Origin: an uncultured Clostridia bacterium
GTDB lineage: Bacteria; Bacillota; Clostridia; Christensenellales; Borkfalkiaceae
Direction of reading: 5' to 3'
NCBI GenBank assembly: GCA_947595585.1
Contig: CANQET010000003.1
Coordinates: forward strand, 1-64,000
DNA length: 64,000 nucleotides
Positions 41,796 to 49,564 of the stretch are shown here, piece by piece. Each line of letters starts with the position of its first letter. The stretch's first letter is position 1. A program made the position numbers and the translations under genes. The notes under the pieces were generated by a model, which saw nothing but the letters and a program-made list of their open reading frames with translations, was not told the DNA's origin and made no database searches.

Positions 41796-42212
41796 ATGCA
41801 AAAAAGAAGCAAGAAAGGCTTTACCCTTGCAGAACTCTTGATCGTCGTCGCGATCATCGCCGTCCTCGTCGCTATCGCCGTGCCGCTCTTCGTCGGCAGC
41901 CTCCAGAAGGCCCAGAAGGCAACGGCCGACGCTAATATTCGTGCCGTCCGCGGTACCGCCAGTGTTTATTTGCTCGACAACACCGATACGGATAAGGCAG
42001 AAAAACTTTGGCCGAAAGACGTCAAGGGTTGGGATGTTGAAGCAACTGTTAGCTCGACTGGCACCATTACGATCGATAAAATTACCGCCTACACTTCCGC
42101 GAGTTCGCTTGATGGAGAATCTGCGAAAAAGCAATCTGACGGAAGCTACAAGGTCCAAGTAATCCTTACCAATGCGGATATAACCGCTACACAGATTGGA
42201 GAAGCGGCGTAA
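41796..42212 (+). CDS. Type IV prepilin-like protein
   Basis: 138 aa. It has a type III (prepilin) signal: a short basic leader ending KKG, then FTLAELLIVVAIIAVLVAIAVPLFVGSLQKAQ with Glu at position 5 of the mature protein. The leader would be cleaved and N-methylated by a prepilin peptidase. The C-terminal part is a small polar pseudopilin or pilin head with many Thr/Ser residues and no cysteine pair. AAGGAG lies 7 nt before the ATG. No assembly ATPase, platform protein or peptidase gene is nearby, so this is an isolated pilin using machinery encoded elsewhere. Codon use is less GC-biased than its neighbours. Upstream lies an apparent promoter inversion switch. Confidence 0.9.
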   Translation: MQKRSKKGFTLAELLIVVAIIAVLVAIAVPLFVGSLQKAQKATADANIRAVRGTASVYLLDNTDTDKAEKLWPKDVKGWDVEATVSSTGTITIDKITAYTSASSLDGESAKKQSDGSYKVQVILTNADITATQIGEAA

Positions 42213-42224
42213 CCCTTCTCACAC

Positions 42225-42359
42225 GCCGTTGGGGACAAACGGCAAACAAATTCACAAGCTGACGCAGCAGCCAAGGCAAGGGATACTGCGTTTGGCTCCG
42301 TATCCGACAGGGATGTAAAGATACGGGAAACAGCGGGGCTCACGCTCCGCTGTTTTTTT
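42225..42359 (+). ncRNA. Candidate structured 3' RNA after the pilin
   Basis: The 3' region can form two mutually exclusive 6-bp stems: ACGCAG (42262-42267) with CTGCGT (42286-42291), or AGCCAA (42269-42274) with TTGGCT (42292-42297). A CCGTATC/GATACGG hairpin (42298-42326) and the terminator follow. No known RNA family could be assigned. Confidence 0.35.
42331..42359 (+). terminator. Terminator of pilin gene
   Basis: CAGCGG/CCGCTG stem with a short loop (42331-42352), followed by a run of seven T's. Confidence 0.85.
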
Positions 42360-42495
42360 GCTTGTTTGAACTTCGTATTTACGAACTGCGTAGAAGCGGC
42401 GCAATACTTTGTACGGCGCGCTACGCGCTTGTGCCGCCGAAATGAGCAAATCGTTTTCATGTTGCTTGTTCTCGGCGTTCGAACTGCGCTTTCCT

Positions 42496-42547
42496 ACTTC
42501 GCCTAACGGCTCGTGCCGCGCTTAGAGAATTAGAAGTGCGCGCGGGG
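42496..42547 (+). mobile_element. R6 mini-element, copy 1
   Basis: 52 bp beginning ACTTCGCC and ending GCGCGGGG, with the hairpin-forming CGGCTCGTGCCG and a CCGCGC...GCGCGG stem. Confidence 0.6.
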
Positions 42548-42884
42548 CGGTCACGTACGCAAAAGTACGCTCCCGTCGGAAATGCTCGTTCTCCTTGTCT
42601 TGCTTGCTTCTCCGCAGTTTGACGGTGCCCGAATGTGCGTCCCGCAGTTTGACGGTGCCCCACCACGTCATTTCGAACGTTAGTGAGAAATCTCGTCCTT
42701 GAGATTCCTCCTCCCTGCGGTCGTCGGAATGACGTACTGAGGTGCCCCGTCGTTTCCCGCCCACCCCCTCCGTGGGAGGGGGATCAAGGGGGTGGGGCGA
42801 CAGATAAGCAACTACGAAGTCCGTCCCTCATCCCGAACGGAGCGTAGCGGAGTGAGCGGATCTTAAAGATACACTCGCTACGCT

Positions 42885-42940
42885 ACTTCGCAGAACGGCT
42901 CGTGCCGTGCTTCGATAAACAATAGAAGCCTCGCACGGGG
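42885..42940 (+). mobile_element. R6 mini-element, copy 2 (inserted in R5)
   Basis: 56 bp precisely interrupting an R5 repeat. The empty junction CGCTACGCT/CGGTATGAGG exists at 41388-41410, while here the 56 bp sit between the two halves with no target duplication. Stem CCGTGC...GCACGG. Confidence 0.75.
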
Positions 42941-43199
42941 CGGTATGAGGTCGCTTGAAATCAGCCTCTACGCAGTCCGACCCCTTGCTTCCCCTTGTAG
43001 GGGAAGTACCCGCGTGAGCGGGGGATAGGGTTTCCAAAACCCCTCAGTCACGGCTTACGCCGCGACAGCTCCCCTACGAGGGAAGCCAAGGGTCGCGTGT
43101 AATACGCGCGCACGTCATTTCGAACGTAGTGAGAAATCTCGTCCTTGAGATTCCTCCTCCCTACGGTCGTCGGAATGACGTACTGAGGGGCCTCGTCGG

Positions 43200-43898
43200 T
43201 CATTCAAGGAAGTCGTCGCGGCGGAGGCCTTCGCGGAGCTTGGAGAGCGCCTTCTTCTCGATGCGCGAAACGTAGGAACGCGAGATCCCGAGCGCACGCG
43301 CCACCTCCCGTTGCGCGAGGGGGGTCCCCCCGTTTAATGCGTAGCGCATGCAGATGACTTCGGTCTCCCGCTCCGAGAGCAGCTTCTTCACGGCGGCGAG
43401 AAATTTCTCCTGCATGAGGCTGCGCTCGACGCCTGCGAACACCTTCTCTTCCTTCTCGAACAGCAGGTCCATGATCGTGAGTTCGTTGCCGTCTTTATCG
43501 GTGCCGACGGGGTCGGAAAGCGATACCGTCCCCCGATGTTTTTTGCCAGCACGGATGAGCATGAGGATCTCGTTTTCGATGCAACGTGCGGTATACGTGG
43601 CGAGACGGGTCCCCCGCCCGGGTTCGAAGGTATTGATCGCCTTGATGAGCCCGATCGCGCCCACCGAGATCATATCGTCGGTCTCCGCCGCCCCGCTGTA
43701 CTTCTTTGCGATATGCGCCACGAGCCGCATGTTGTGGCGGATGAGCTTCTCCTTCGCCGCCCGATCGCCTGCCCGCGCGCGCGTGAGACATTCCTCCTCC
43801 TCTTCACGGGGAAGGGGCCGAGGATACGAGCTTCCGTCCTCGACGGCGCCCGTAAAGAAGAACAGCCGCGCAAGCAGCGCATAGAGAAAACCGAACAT
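43200..43898 (-). CDS. sigK: Sporulation sigma factor, SigK type
   Basis: 232 aa. After a hydrophobic leader (MFGFLYALLARLFFFTG), which could be a pro-sequence, come the sigma-70 regions: HNMRLVAHIAKKY (region 2.1), DDMISVGAIGLIKAINTF (2.2), GTRLATYTARCIENEILMLIR (2.3-2.4) and a region 4 helix-turn-helix (PLAQREVARALGISRSYVSRIEKKALSKLR). The pattern, including LSDPVGTDKDGNEL, is that of SigK, the late mother-cell sigma. The gene is not split by a skin-type element. GAGGTGA precedes the ATG. A sequence matching the SigE consensus (CATATAAT with an ATA-type -35) lies upstream, consistent with SigE-driven expression. Confidence 0.88.
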   Translation of the reverse strand: MFGFLYALLARLFFFTGAVEDGSSYPRPLPREEEEECLTRARAGDRAAKEKLIRHNMRLVAHIAKKYSGAAETDDMISVGAIGLIKAINTFEPGRGTRLATYTARCIENEILMLIRAGKKHRGTVSLSDPVGTDKDGNELTIMDLLFEKEEKVFAGVERSLMQEKFLAAVKKLLSERETEVICMRYALNGGTPLAQREVARALGISRSYVSRIEKKALSKLREGLRRDDFLE

Positions 43899-43914
43899 AG
43901 ATCACCTCACTTGC

Positions 43915-43944
43915 ATTATATGCGGCGCGGTGCTTATCCTATGA
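43915..43944 (-). promoter_or_regulatory. SigE-like promoter of sigK
   Basis: TCATAGG (43938-43944), 15-bp spacer, CATATAAT (43915-43922). It resembles the mother-cell SigE consensus; the -10 also contains TATAAT, so sigma-A recognition is possible, but no TTGACA is present. Confidence 0.5.
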
Positions 43945-43962
43945 GCGGGAACACGGGCAAAG

Positions 43963-43992
43963 AAAAAGCGCTCCGAAGGACATTCAGAGCGC
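43963..43992 (-). terminator. Terminator of aspS
   Basis: GCGCTC/GAGCGC stem (43968-43992) followed by T5 on the minus strand. Confidence 0.75.
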
Positions 43993-44018
43993 GTTTTTGA
44001 TACATGGGGTAAGAAAAT

Positions 44019-45767
44019 TTACTTTTTCTTGAGGGCGATGTGGACTTCGTCGAGCTGTTTTTGTTCCACGGGCGAGGGCGCATTCATCATGAGGTCGCGC
44101 GCCTTGGCGTTCATCGGAAAGGCGATGACTTCGCGGATATTCGTCGTATCGGCGATGAGCATGACCATGCGGTCCACGCCGGGGGCAACGCCCGCATGCG
44201 GGGGAGCGCCGTATTCAAAGGCGTGATAGAGTGCGGGGAATTTGCTCTCGACGACCTCTTTGCCCATGCCGACGATGGAAAACGCCTTGAGCATGATCTC
44301 GGGGTCGTGGTTGCGCACCGCGCCCGAAGAGAGCTCGACACCGTTGCACACGATATCATATTGATAGGCGAGGATCTCCAAAGGGTCCTTCGTCTCGAGG
44401 GCTTCGAGCCCCCCTTGCGGCATGGAGAAGGGATTGTGGCAGAACTCGAGCTGCCCGCTCTCTTCGCCGATCTCGTACATCGGGAAGTCGACGATCCAGC
44501 AGAAGCGGAAGACATCCTTTTCGAGAAGGTCGAGCCCCGTGCCGAGCATGGTGCGGAGGATCCCCGCCCGTTTTTGTGCGTCACGCAGTTTATCTTCGGC
44601 GACGAGGGCGACGAAGCAATCTTTCTCGGCGCCGAGCGCCTTCTTCCACGCCTCTGCGGCGGGCGCGACGAACTTCGCGATGCCGCCCGCGGGAGCGCCC
44701 GTTTCGTCGAGCTTGAACCAATACATGGCGCCGCCTTCCGTCTTTACCTTGAACTCCTCGCAGGTCTTATCGATCCACTTGCGGGGGACGCTCACGCCCT
44801 GCACGCAGATCGCCTTCACATGCTTGAGCATGATGGGATCAAAGCCGCAGTTCACGGTGAGATCGGTCACATCCTTGATGAGAAGCGGGTTGCGAAGATC
44901 GGGCTTATCGGTGCCGTAGTCCTCGAGGGCGGTGAGATAGGGAATACGGCGGAACGGGGGCCGATCGGCAGCCTTCCCGCTGTACTTTGCGAAGACGGGC
45001 GGGAGGACGCGTTCCAACACGGCGAAGACATCTTCCTGCGTCGCGAAGGCCATCTCGATATCGAGCTGATAGAACTCCCCGGGGGAGCGGTCTGCACGGG
45101 CGTCTTCATCCCGGAAGCAGGGCGCGATCTGGAAATATTTATCGAAGCCCGAGCACATGAGCAGCTGTTTGTATTGCTGCGGCGCCTGCGGGAGGGCATA
45201 GAACTCTCCGGGGTAGACGCGGCTCGGCACGATGTAATCGCGTGCCCCCTCGGGCGAGGAAGAAGTCAGAATGGGCGTCGTGAGTTCGTAGAAGCCTTCC
45301 TCCGTCATGAGGCGGCGAAGGTCGGCGACGATCTTCGAGCGGAGGACGATCTTCTCCTTGACGGCGGGATTGCGCAGGTCGAGGAAGCGGTAGCGCAGGC
45401 GTGCATCTTCCCCCGCCTCGGTGGAATGCGAGATCTCGAAGGGAAGGGCCTGCACCGTGCGCTTTCCGAGCACTTCGACCTTTTCGGGTACGATCTCGAT
45501 CTTCCCCGTGGGAAGTTTTTCGTTGGGCGCAGAGCGGAGGGCGACCATTCCCGTGACCGAGACGGTGGACTCCGTGGGGATCTCCCGCAATTTGGAGAGA
45601 AGGGGCTCTTCGGAGCAGACGACCTGCGTTACGCCATAGAAATCGCGGAGCACCGCAAAGAGCAGCCCGCCCTTATCGCGCTTGGAATCCAGCCAGCCCG
45701 CGAGCGTGACTTTTTTGCCGACGTCCCCCTCCCGGAGTTCGCCGCAGTTGTGCGTTCTGTAGTACAT
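44019..45767 (-). CDS. aspS: Aspartyl-tRNA synthetase
   Basis: 582 aa. The N-terminal OB-fold anticodon domain (YYRTHNCGELREGDVGKKVTLAGWLDSKRDKGGLLF) is followed by the class II core: motif 2 region FQIAPCFRDEDARADRSPGEFYQLDIE and motif 3 HAGVAPGVDRMVMLI. The bacterial GAD-type insertion lies between (about residues 280-420). The enzyme charges tRNA-Asp, and possibly tRNA-Asn if non-discriminating, which cannot be judged here. Intact, with its own near-consensus promoter and a GAGG site. Confidence 0.97.
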   Translation of the reverse strand: MYYRTHNCGELREGDVGKKVTLAGWLDSKRDKGGLLFAVLRDFYGVTQVVCSEEPLLSKLREIPTESTVSVTGMVALRSAPNEKLPTGKIEIVPEKVEVLGKRTVQALPFEISHSTEAGEDARLRYRFLDLRNPAVKEKIVLRSKIVADLRRLMTEEGFYELTTPILTSSSPEGARDYIVPSRVYPGEFYALPQAPQQYKQLLMCSGFDKYFQIAPCFRDEDARADRSPGEFYQLDIEMAFATQEDVFAVLERVLPPVFAKYSGKAADRPPFRRIPYLTALEDYGTDKPDLRNPLLIKDVTDLTVNCGFDPIMLKHVKAICVQGVSVPRKWIDKTCEEFKVKTEGGAMYWFKLDETGAPAGGIAKFVAPAAEAWKKALGAEKDCFVALVAEDKLRDAQKRAGILRTMLGTGLDLLEKDVFRFCWIVDFPMYEIGEESGQLEFCHNPFSMPQGGLEALETKDPLEILAYQYDIVCNGVELSSGAVRNHDPEIMLKAFSIVGMGKEVVESKFPALYHAFEYGAPPHAGVAPGVDRMVMLIADTTNIREVIAFPMNAKARDLMMNAPSPVEQKQLDEVHIALKKK

Positions 45768-45793
45768 ACTTGCCTCGCAACATGTTTTCTATT

Positions 45794-45822
45794 ATTGTAA
45801 GCCTTCGCAAGAAGAAAGTCAA
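45794..45822 (-). promoter_or_regulatory. Promoter of aspS
   Basis: TTGACT (45817-45822), 17-bp spacer, TACAAT (45794-45799). Confidence 0.65.
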
Positions 45823-45863
45823 GAAAATGCGGGCATTCTGCGAGAATTTCGGACGGGTTTTGC

Positions 45864-47204
45864 TTACAGCCGCACGGGCGGCATATGTTCATCCGACGTC
45901 TCCACGAAGCGCATCCCGCAGAACGTGACGTCGAGGCGGTACCCCTCCGAGGGCGTGTAGCGGTAATAGAACTCGTTCAACATGCCCCCTTCTTGGAGAA
46001 GAGAAGCCCAAGAAACGACCACATCCCCCCGCGGATCGTGGATGACGACGGGCAGACGATCTGCGGCGTCGAGGGGGTCGTAGACGAAAACCGAGCCCCC
46101 TTGCTTGCCGTAGCCGTAGAAAAGATCTTCGATCTCATCCTCCGTGAGGTTGGTCTTGAGGGGGACCGAGATCACATAGGGATCGGCATTCTCAAACAAA
46201 AACGTGAGCTCCGCGTTGCGGTCTTCGGTGACGGTGAGGAAGTATTCGCACACGAGATCGAGCGTGGCGCCGTCGGAAAAAGCATGGGTGCCTACCGTCT
46301 TTTTCTGATGCCTGTATTCTGCGGCGGGAAGCTCCGCGCAGCCTAAATCCGCATACATGCCCGTAAGATCGGTGAACGCGACCTCCGCGGGGAAGGTGAT
46401 GCGCGCATCCATCTTCAAGGTGACGGAAACATTTACCCCGTCCTCTTTGGCGGAGACCGAAAATTCGACGTTTTCGGTGAGGGCGACGGGCGTTTTTTCG
46501 CCGTCGAATTCCACCCGGATGACGGCATCGAGCGTTTGGATCTTCGCGTTCTCGGGAAGGCCGAAGTCCTCGGGATCGAAGCTGTCTTCGAGGTCGTATT
46601 CGAGCGCATACCCCGAGGAAGTTTGAAATCCCTTGGGCTGAGGGGGATCCTCGGTGAGGCCGCCGAGCTCGAGGGAGCCGAGCATCCCTTCGAGTGCGCC
46701 GAGATCTTGCGGGTCCTCGGGATAGGTGAGAGACAAGACACTGCCCCCTTCCTTCGTGAAGCACGAGATCGCGCCTTCGAAATCCGCCTTGCCCTTCTTC
46801 TCCGCCGTGCCCGTATACTGCTTCGTCCCGCGGCGGAAGAGAAGCGAATATGTAGGAAGGCCCTGCCCGAGATCGACTTTTTTTCCGTCCTTTTCATAGT
46901 CCGAAGCGAGATAGGTGAAGGCGTCCATCGTGAGGCGTTGGGGCGTCTTGAGGTTGGCCGCACGCAGTTCCATCGAGGTAGAAGTGCTGCTCTTCGTATA
47001 GGGGGCGTCTTTTACGTCGCCCGAAAGCGCCATGGAGAGCGTAAGGTCCATGGTCATATCCATGGCGGCGGGGGAAAATTCCTCGAGCGAAGCAGTGAGC
47101 TCCGCCCGCGCCGCATCGCCAAGCGCCCGATCGCAGCCCGCAAAGGCCGCGCATGCCGTAAGGCAGAGCATCGCCGAGATCGCACATGCAAAAATTTTTT
47201 TCAT
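45864..47204 (-). CDS. Lipoprotein of unknown function
   Basis: About 446 aa. The signal sequence MKKIFACAISAMLCLTAC ends in a plausible lipobox LTAC (an alternative is FAGC seven residues later). The mature protein is beta-rich with polar loops (SLEEFSPAAMDMTMDLTLSMALSGDVKDAPYTKSSTSTSMEL), reminiscent of outer-face lipoproteins of the DUF-rich Clostridia type. No catalytic motif is seen. GGAGG lies before the ATG at 47204; the frame extends 43 codons upstream but that part is promoter. An eight-base C/G tract lies within its promoter. Confidence 0.82.
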   Translation of the reverse strand: MKKIFACAISAMLCLTACAAFAGCDRALGDAARAELTASLEEFSPAAMDMTMDLTLSMALSGDVKDAPYTKSSTSTSMELRAANLKTPQRLTMDAFTYLASDYEKDGKKVDLGQGLPTYSLLFRRGTKQYTGTAEKKGKADFEGAISCFTKEGGSVLSLTYPEDPQDLGALEGMLGSLELGGLTEDPPQPKGFQTSSGYALEYDLEDSFDPEDFGLPENAKIQTLDAVIRVEFDGEKTPVALTENVEFSVSAKEDGVNVSVTLKMDARITFPAEVAFTDLTGMYADLGCAELPAAEYRHQKKTVGTHAFSDGATLDLVCEYFLTVTEDRNAELTFLFENADPYVISVPLKTNLTEDEIEDLFYGYGKQGGSVFVYDPLDAADRLPVVIHDPRGDVVVSWASLLQEGGMLNEFYYRYTPSEGYRLDVTFCGMRFVETSDEHMPPVRL

Positions 47205-47249
47205 ATTTTTCCTCCTATGTCTCCCGCCTTCGGGGAGGTTCCGAAAAAT

Positions 47250-47275
47250 ATTATACACCCCCCCCTGCATGTCAA
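47250..47275 (-). promoter_or_regulatory. Promoter with G8 spacer tract, possible phase variation
   Basis: Perfect TTGACA (47270-47275) and TATAAT (47250-47255), but only 14 bp apart. The spacer contains an eight-base homopolymer (47258-47265). Slippage adding G's would restore 16-17 bp spacing. Confidence 0.5.
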
Positions 47276-47329
47276 GCGAAATTATGAAATTTCTTTTCTT
47301 TTTTACGGCGTATTCCACGCCTTTTTGCT

Positions 47330-48598
47330 TCACCGCACGATGACGAGGCGCTTCTTCGCCCGCGTGACGGCCGTATACAGCCAGCTCTGCCCCTCCTCGA
47401 AAAAGCGGCTCTCATCGAAGACGACGACCGAATCGTATTCCGAGCCCTGCGCCTTGTGGCAGGTGACGGCATAGGCGAATTCGAAGCGGCAGACGGTATC
47501 CTCCCGCTTGACGCGCAGCCGCCGCAAGGATTCGTAATTATTTTCGTGGACGAGCACCCCGTTCTCGAGCAGGCAGGCCTTGGCGCCGTAGCCGTGGTAA
47601 TACCTCCCCTCGCGGAAGACGCCCGTATCGAAGGGAAGATCTTCGAGGAGGTCGGGCAAAAAGTCGGGGCGGAAGTCGAGCTGCCCCAACCCGTCTTCCT
47701 GCGGACGGACCCTGTAGCACCTGCCCATGATGCCGTTGACGAGGTGGAAGTCCCCCTTCTCGTCGAGAGGCTTGGACCAATCGTTGAGGGTGCAGATGAG
47801 CTTCTCGCCGTCGATGGGGAGCACGGCCTCCGCGGGAATGCCGAGGTACCCCCGCATCTCGCGGTTGACGAGCGCACGGGTGCGGTTGGTGCCGACGATG
47901 ATCTGATCGGCCTGCATGAGGAGGTTCCTCCGCTTTTCGCCCGTGAGCGTCCGCGCGGGGATGACGGCAACGCTGTCGCCGTAGATGCCGTAGGCGGGAA
48001 GTTCGCCCTCGCGGATGGCACGGGAGAGCCCGATGATGGGGTTTTCCCGCTCCTGCCGCACGATCTCCTTCAGGGTGATGACGGGAAGAGACAGGAGCGT
48101 ATTCGTGCCGCCCACGGGGGGAAGCTGGGCGGGATCGCCGCAGAAGAGGCACTTCACGCCGAAAGAGAGCAGGTCCTTCAAGATCTCATCCGAGACCATC
48201 GACGTCTCGTCCACGACGATGAGCTGCAATTCTTTGGGCAGTTTATCTTTGAGGACAAAGCGCAAAAAGCGCTCGGAGATGACCTCGCCGTCTTCGTTGA
48301 CTTCGATGTCCTCCTCGCGCGTATAGATAAGGCTGTGGACCGTCCCCGCGGGCGTACCGCCGCGGATGAGCACGCTCGCGGCCTTCCCCGTGGGGGCGAT
48401 GAATGCGACGCTGTCCCCGGGCACAAGCCCGAGTTTGCGCACGATGTGATCGACGAGGAAGGTCTTCCCCGTGCCCGCGTAGCCGCACAGCACGAAGATC
48501 TGGGTATGCAGATGAAAAAACCACTCCTCGATGAGTTCTGCCGCCTCGGCCTGATCGGCGGTCAGAACGGGGGTCTTCAAAAGGCCGCTCTTATCCAT
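47330..48598 (-). CDS. RecD-like (Dda/Pif1-type) ATP-dependent DNA helicase
   Basis: 422-aa single-polypeptide SF1B helicase. Walker A GYAGTGKT and motif Ia (FIAPTGKAASVLI) open the domain. Motif II is IVVDETSMV, motif III CLFCGDPAQLPPVGG, and the C-terminal UvrD-C2 part contains YAVTCHKAQGSEYDSVVVF and LYTAVTRAKKRLVIV. It lacks the long N-terminal extension of RecD2 and is nearer in size to phage Dda. It probably unwinds DNA 5' to 3' in repair or replication restart. The transcript looks leaderless: the -10 box ends 6 nt before its ATG. Confidence 0.88.
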   Translation of the reverse strand: MDKSGLLKTPVLTADQAEAAELIEEWFFHLHTQIFVLCGYAGTGKTFLVDHIVRKLGLVPGDSVAFIAPTGKAASVLIRGGTPAGTVHSLIYTREEDIEVNEDGEVISERFLRFVLKDKLPKELQLIVVDETSMVSDEILKDLLSFGVKCLFCGDPAQLPPVGGTNTLLSLPVITLKEIVRQERENPIIGLSRAIREGELPAYGIYGDSVAVIPARTLTGEKRRNLLMQADQIIVGTNRTRALVNREMRGYLGIPAEAVLPIDGEKLICTLNDWSKPLDEKGDFHLVNGIMGRCYRVRPQEDGLGQLDFRPDFLPDLLEDLPFDTGVFREGRYYHGYGAKACLLENGVLVHENNYESLRRLRVKREDTVCRFEFAYAVTCHKAQGSEYDSVVVFDESRFFEEGQSWLYTAVTRAKKRLVIVR

Positions 48599-48604
48599 AC
48601 CCCC

Positions 48605-48633
48605 ATTGTATCACATTTGCGCGATGATTGCAA
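48605..48633 (-). promoter_or_regulatory. Promoter of RecD-like helicase (leaderless)
   Basis: TTGCAA (48628-48633), 17-bp spacer, TACAAT (48605-48610), then 6 nt to the ATG at 48598. Confidence 0.65.
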
Positions 48634-48658
48634 ACGTTTGTTCAATGGTTTTGGGAAA

Positions 48659-49057
48659 TTATCTGGAAAATTCGGCGCGAAGAAGTTTGCCGAGCACGAC
48701 TTCCTCGAGGATGATCTTCCCCTCCCGCATCGCAAACGTGCGCTTGGTGTTTCTGCCGAACAGGGGCGCCGTGAAGGTGATCTCCCCGCGGTCGGGGTCG
48801 GCGCGATAGGTGCCCTCAAGGCTCCCTTCTTCGCCGCCCTCGATGGCGTAATTCATGCAAAATCCGCCCCCATATGCAAGTTCGAGGGTATATTTTCCCG
48901 AATGCGTCGTGTCGCCGTAGGTGATGCCCGTGCATTCATAGACGCCCGTATAGGGCTTTGCGAGTTCCTCGAGCGAGCTCATCTCCTTCACCGAACAGCC
49001 GACAAGGAGCGCCGAAAAGAGCGTACAAAAAAGCGCGGCCGCAAATACACGTTTCAT
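48659..49057 (-). CDS. Small lipoprotein
   Basis: About 132 aa. The signal sequence MKRVFAAALFCTLFSALLVGC ends in the lipobox LVGC. The mature part is a compact beta-rich domain (YTGVYECTGITYGDTTHSGKYTLELAYGGGFCMNY, then GSLEGTYRADPDRGEITFTAP), similar in style to small lipocalin- or DUF-type envelope lipoproteins, with no known function. No clear Shine-Dalgarno site or promoter is visible. It begins 29 bp after the preceding gene on the same strand and may be cotranscribed. Confidence 0.75.
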   Translation of the reverse strand: MKRVFAAALFCTLFSALLVGCSVKEMSSLEELAKPYTGVYECTGITYGDTTHSGKYTLELAYGGGFCMNYAIEGGEEGSLEGTYRADPDRGEITFTAPLFGRNTKRTFAMREGKIILEEVVLGKLLRAEFSR

Positions 49058-49086
49058 GCGATAAGCATTTGCGATCGCGCAGAGTT

Positions 49087-49536
49087 TTATGCGCCGCGAT
49101 GAGCTCTTATGACTTCCTCGAGGATCTCGGCCGCCGAGGCAATGAGCTCGGGGCAGGGGCGCTTTTTGTAATACGCCGCCGTCCGCGCTTCGGGCGTAGG
49201 CGAGCGGTCCGATGCGATCCCCGCCCCCGTGAGAAGTTCGCCGCAGCGAATGCTCCCGTGCATACTGCGGAATTTTTCGGCCACCTCCTGCACGAGGGGA
49301 TAGATCTGCGCCCTGTCGCCCTCGGGGAAGATGAGCCCCAAGCACATCACGGCCCCCGAGACGGCGCCGCAGGTCTCCCGAAGCCGCCCCATGCCGCCGC
49401 CCATGGGCAGGGCAATGCGCGCCACGATCCCGGGGTCGATCCCGAGCTCCTCCGAAAAGGCGAGCATCACCGCCTGTGTGCAGTTCTTGCCCGACAAAAA
49501 CAATTCTCTTGCCCGCGCTCCGCGCTCTGTTGACAT
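49087..49536 (-). CDS. C_GCAxxG_C_C family redox-type protein
   Basis: About 149 aa. It shows the family's Cys pattern: NCTQAVMLAF near the N-terminus, then the GGGMGRLRETCGAVSGAVMCLGLIF core and a later RPCPEL. Members are small, often redox- or metal-associated proteins of unknown role. The ATG at 49536 (MSTERGAR) has AAAGGAG; an upstream ATG would fall in the divergent gene's promoter. It is divergent from the phosphopantetheinyl transferase: that promoter's -35 box (49530-49535) overlaps this start codon. Confidence 0.85.
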   Translation of the reverse strand: MSTERGARARELFLSGKNCTQAVMLAFSEELGIDPGIVARIALPMGGGMGRLRETCGAVSGAVMCLGLIFPEGDRAQIYPLVQEVAEKFRSMHGSIRCGELLTGAGIASDRSPTPEARTAAYYKKRPCPELIASAAEILEEVIRAHRGA

Positions 49537-49558
49537 TTCTTCTCCTTTATGGTACACT
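49530..49558 (+). promoter_or_regulatory. Promoter of phosphopantetheinyl transferase gene (leaderless)
   Basis: TTGACA (49530-49535), 17-bp spacer, TACACT (49553-49558), then 6 nt to the ATG at 49565. The -35 box overlaps the divergent start codon. Confidence 0.65.
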
Positions 49559-49564
49559 GTGGTC

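Larger units (their letters stand above)
42360..43199. repeat. Intergenic mosaic repeat block 4
   Basis: No gene. It contains a mini-element R6 copy (42496-42547), a doubled short unit with CGCAGTTTGACGGTGCCC (42610-42661), a full R1 (42665-42738), R4 (42761-42799), R5 interrupted by a second R6 (42830-42955), R3 (42979-43092) and another full R1 (43112-43184). Confidence 0.75.

Noticed and set aside
42241..42326. c-di-GMP-I riboswitch at the pilin
   Set aside because: Only short fragments match; the second half of the consensus is missing and the element lies downstream of the gene.
44040..45800. 586-aa plus-strand frame opposite aspS
   Set aside because: Same reason: complete overlap with a well-supported synthetase on the other strand.
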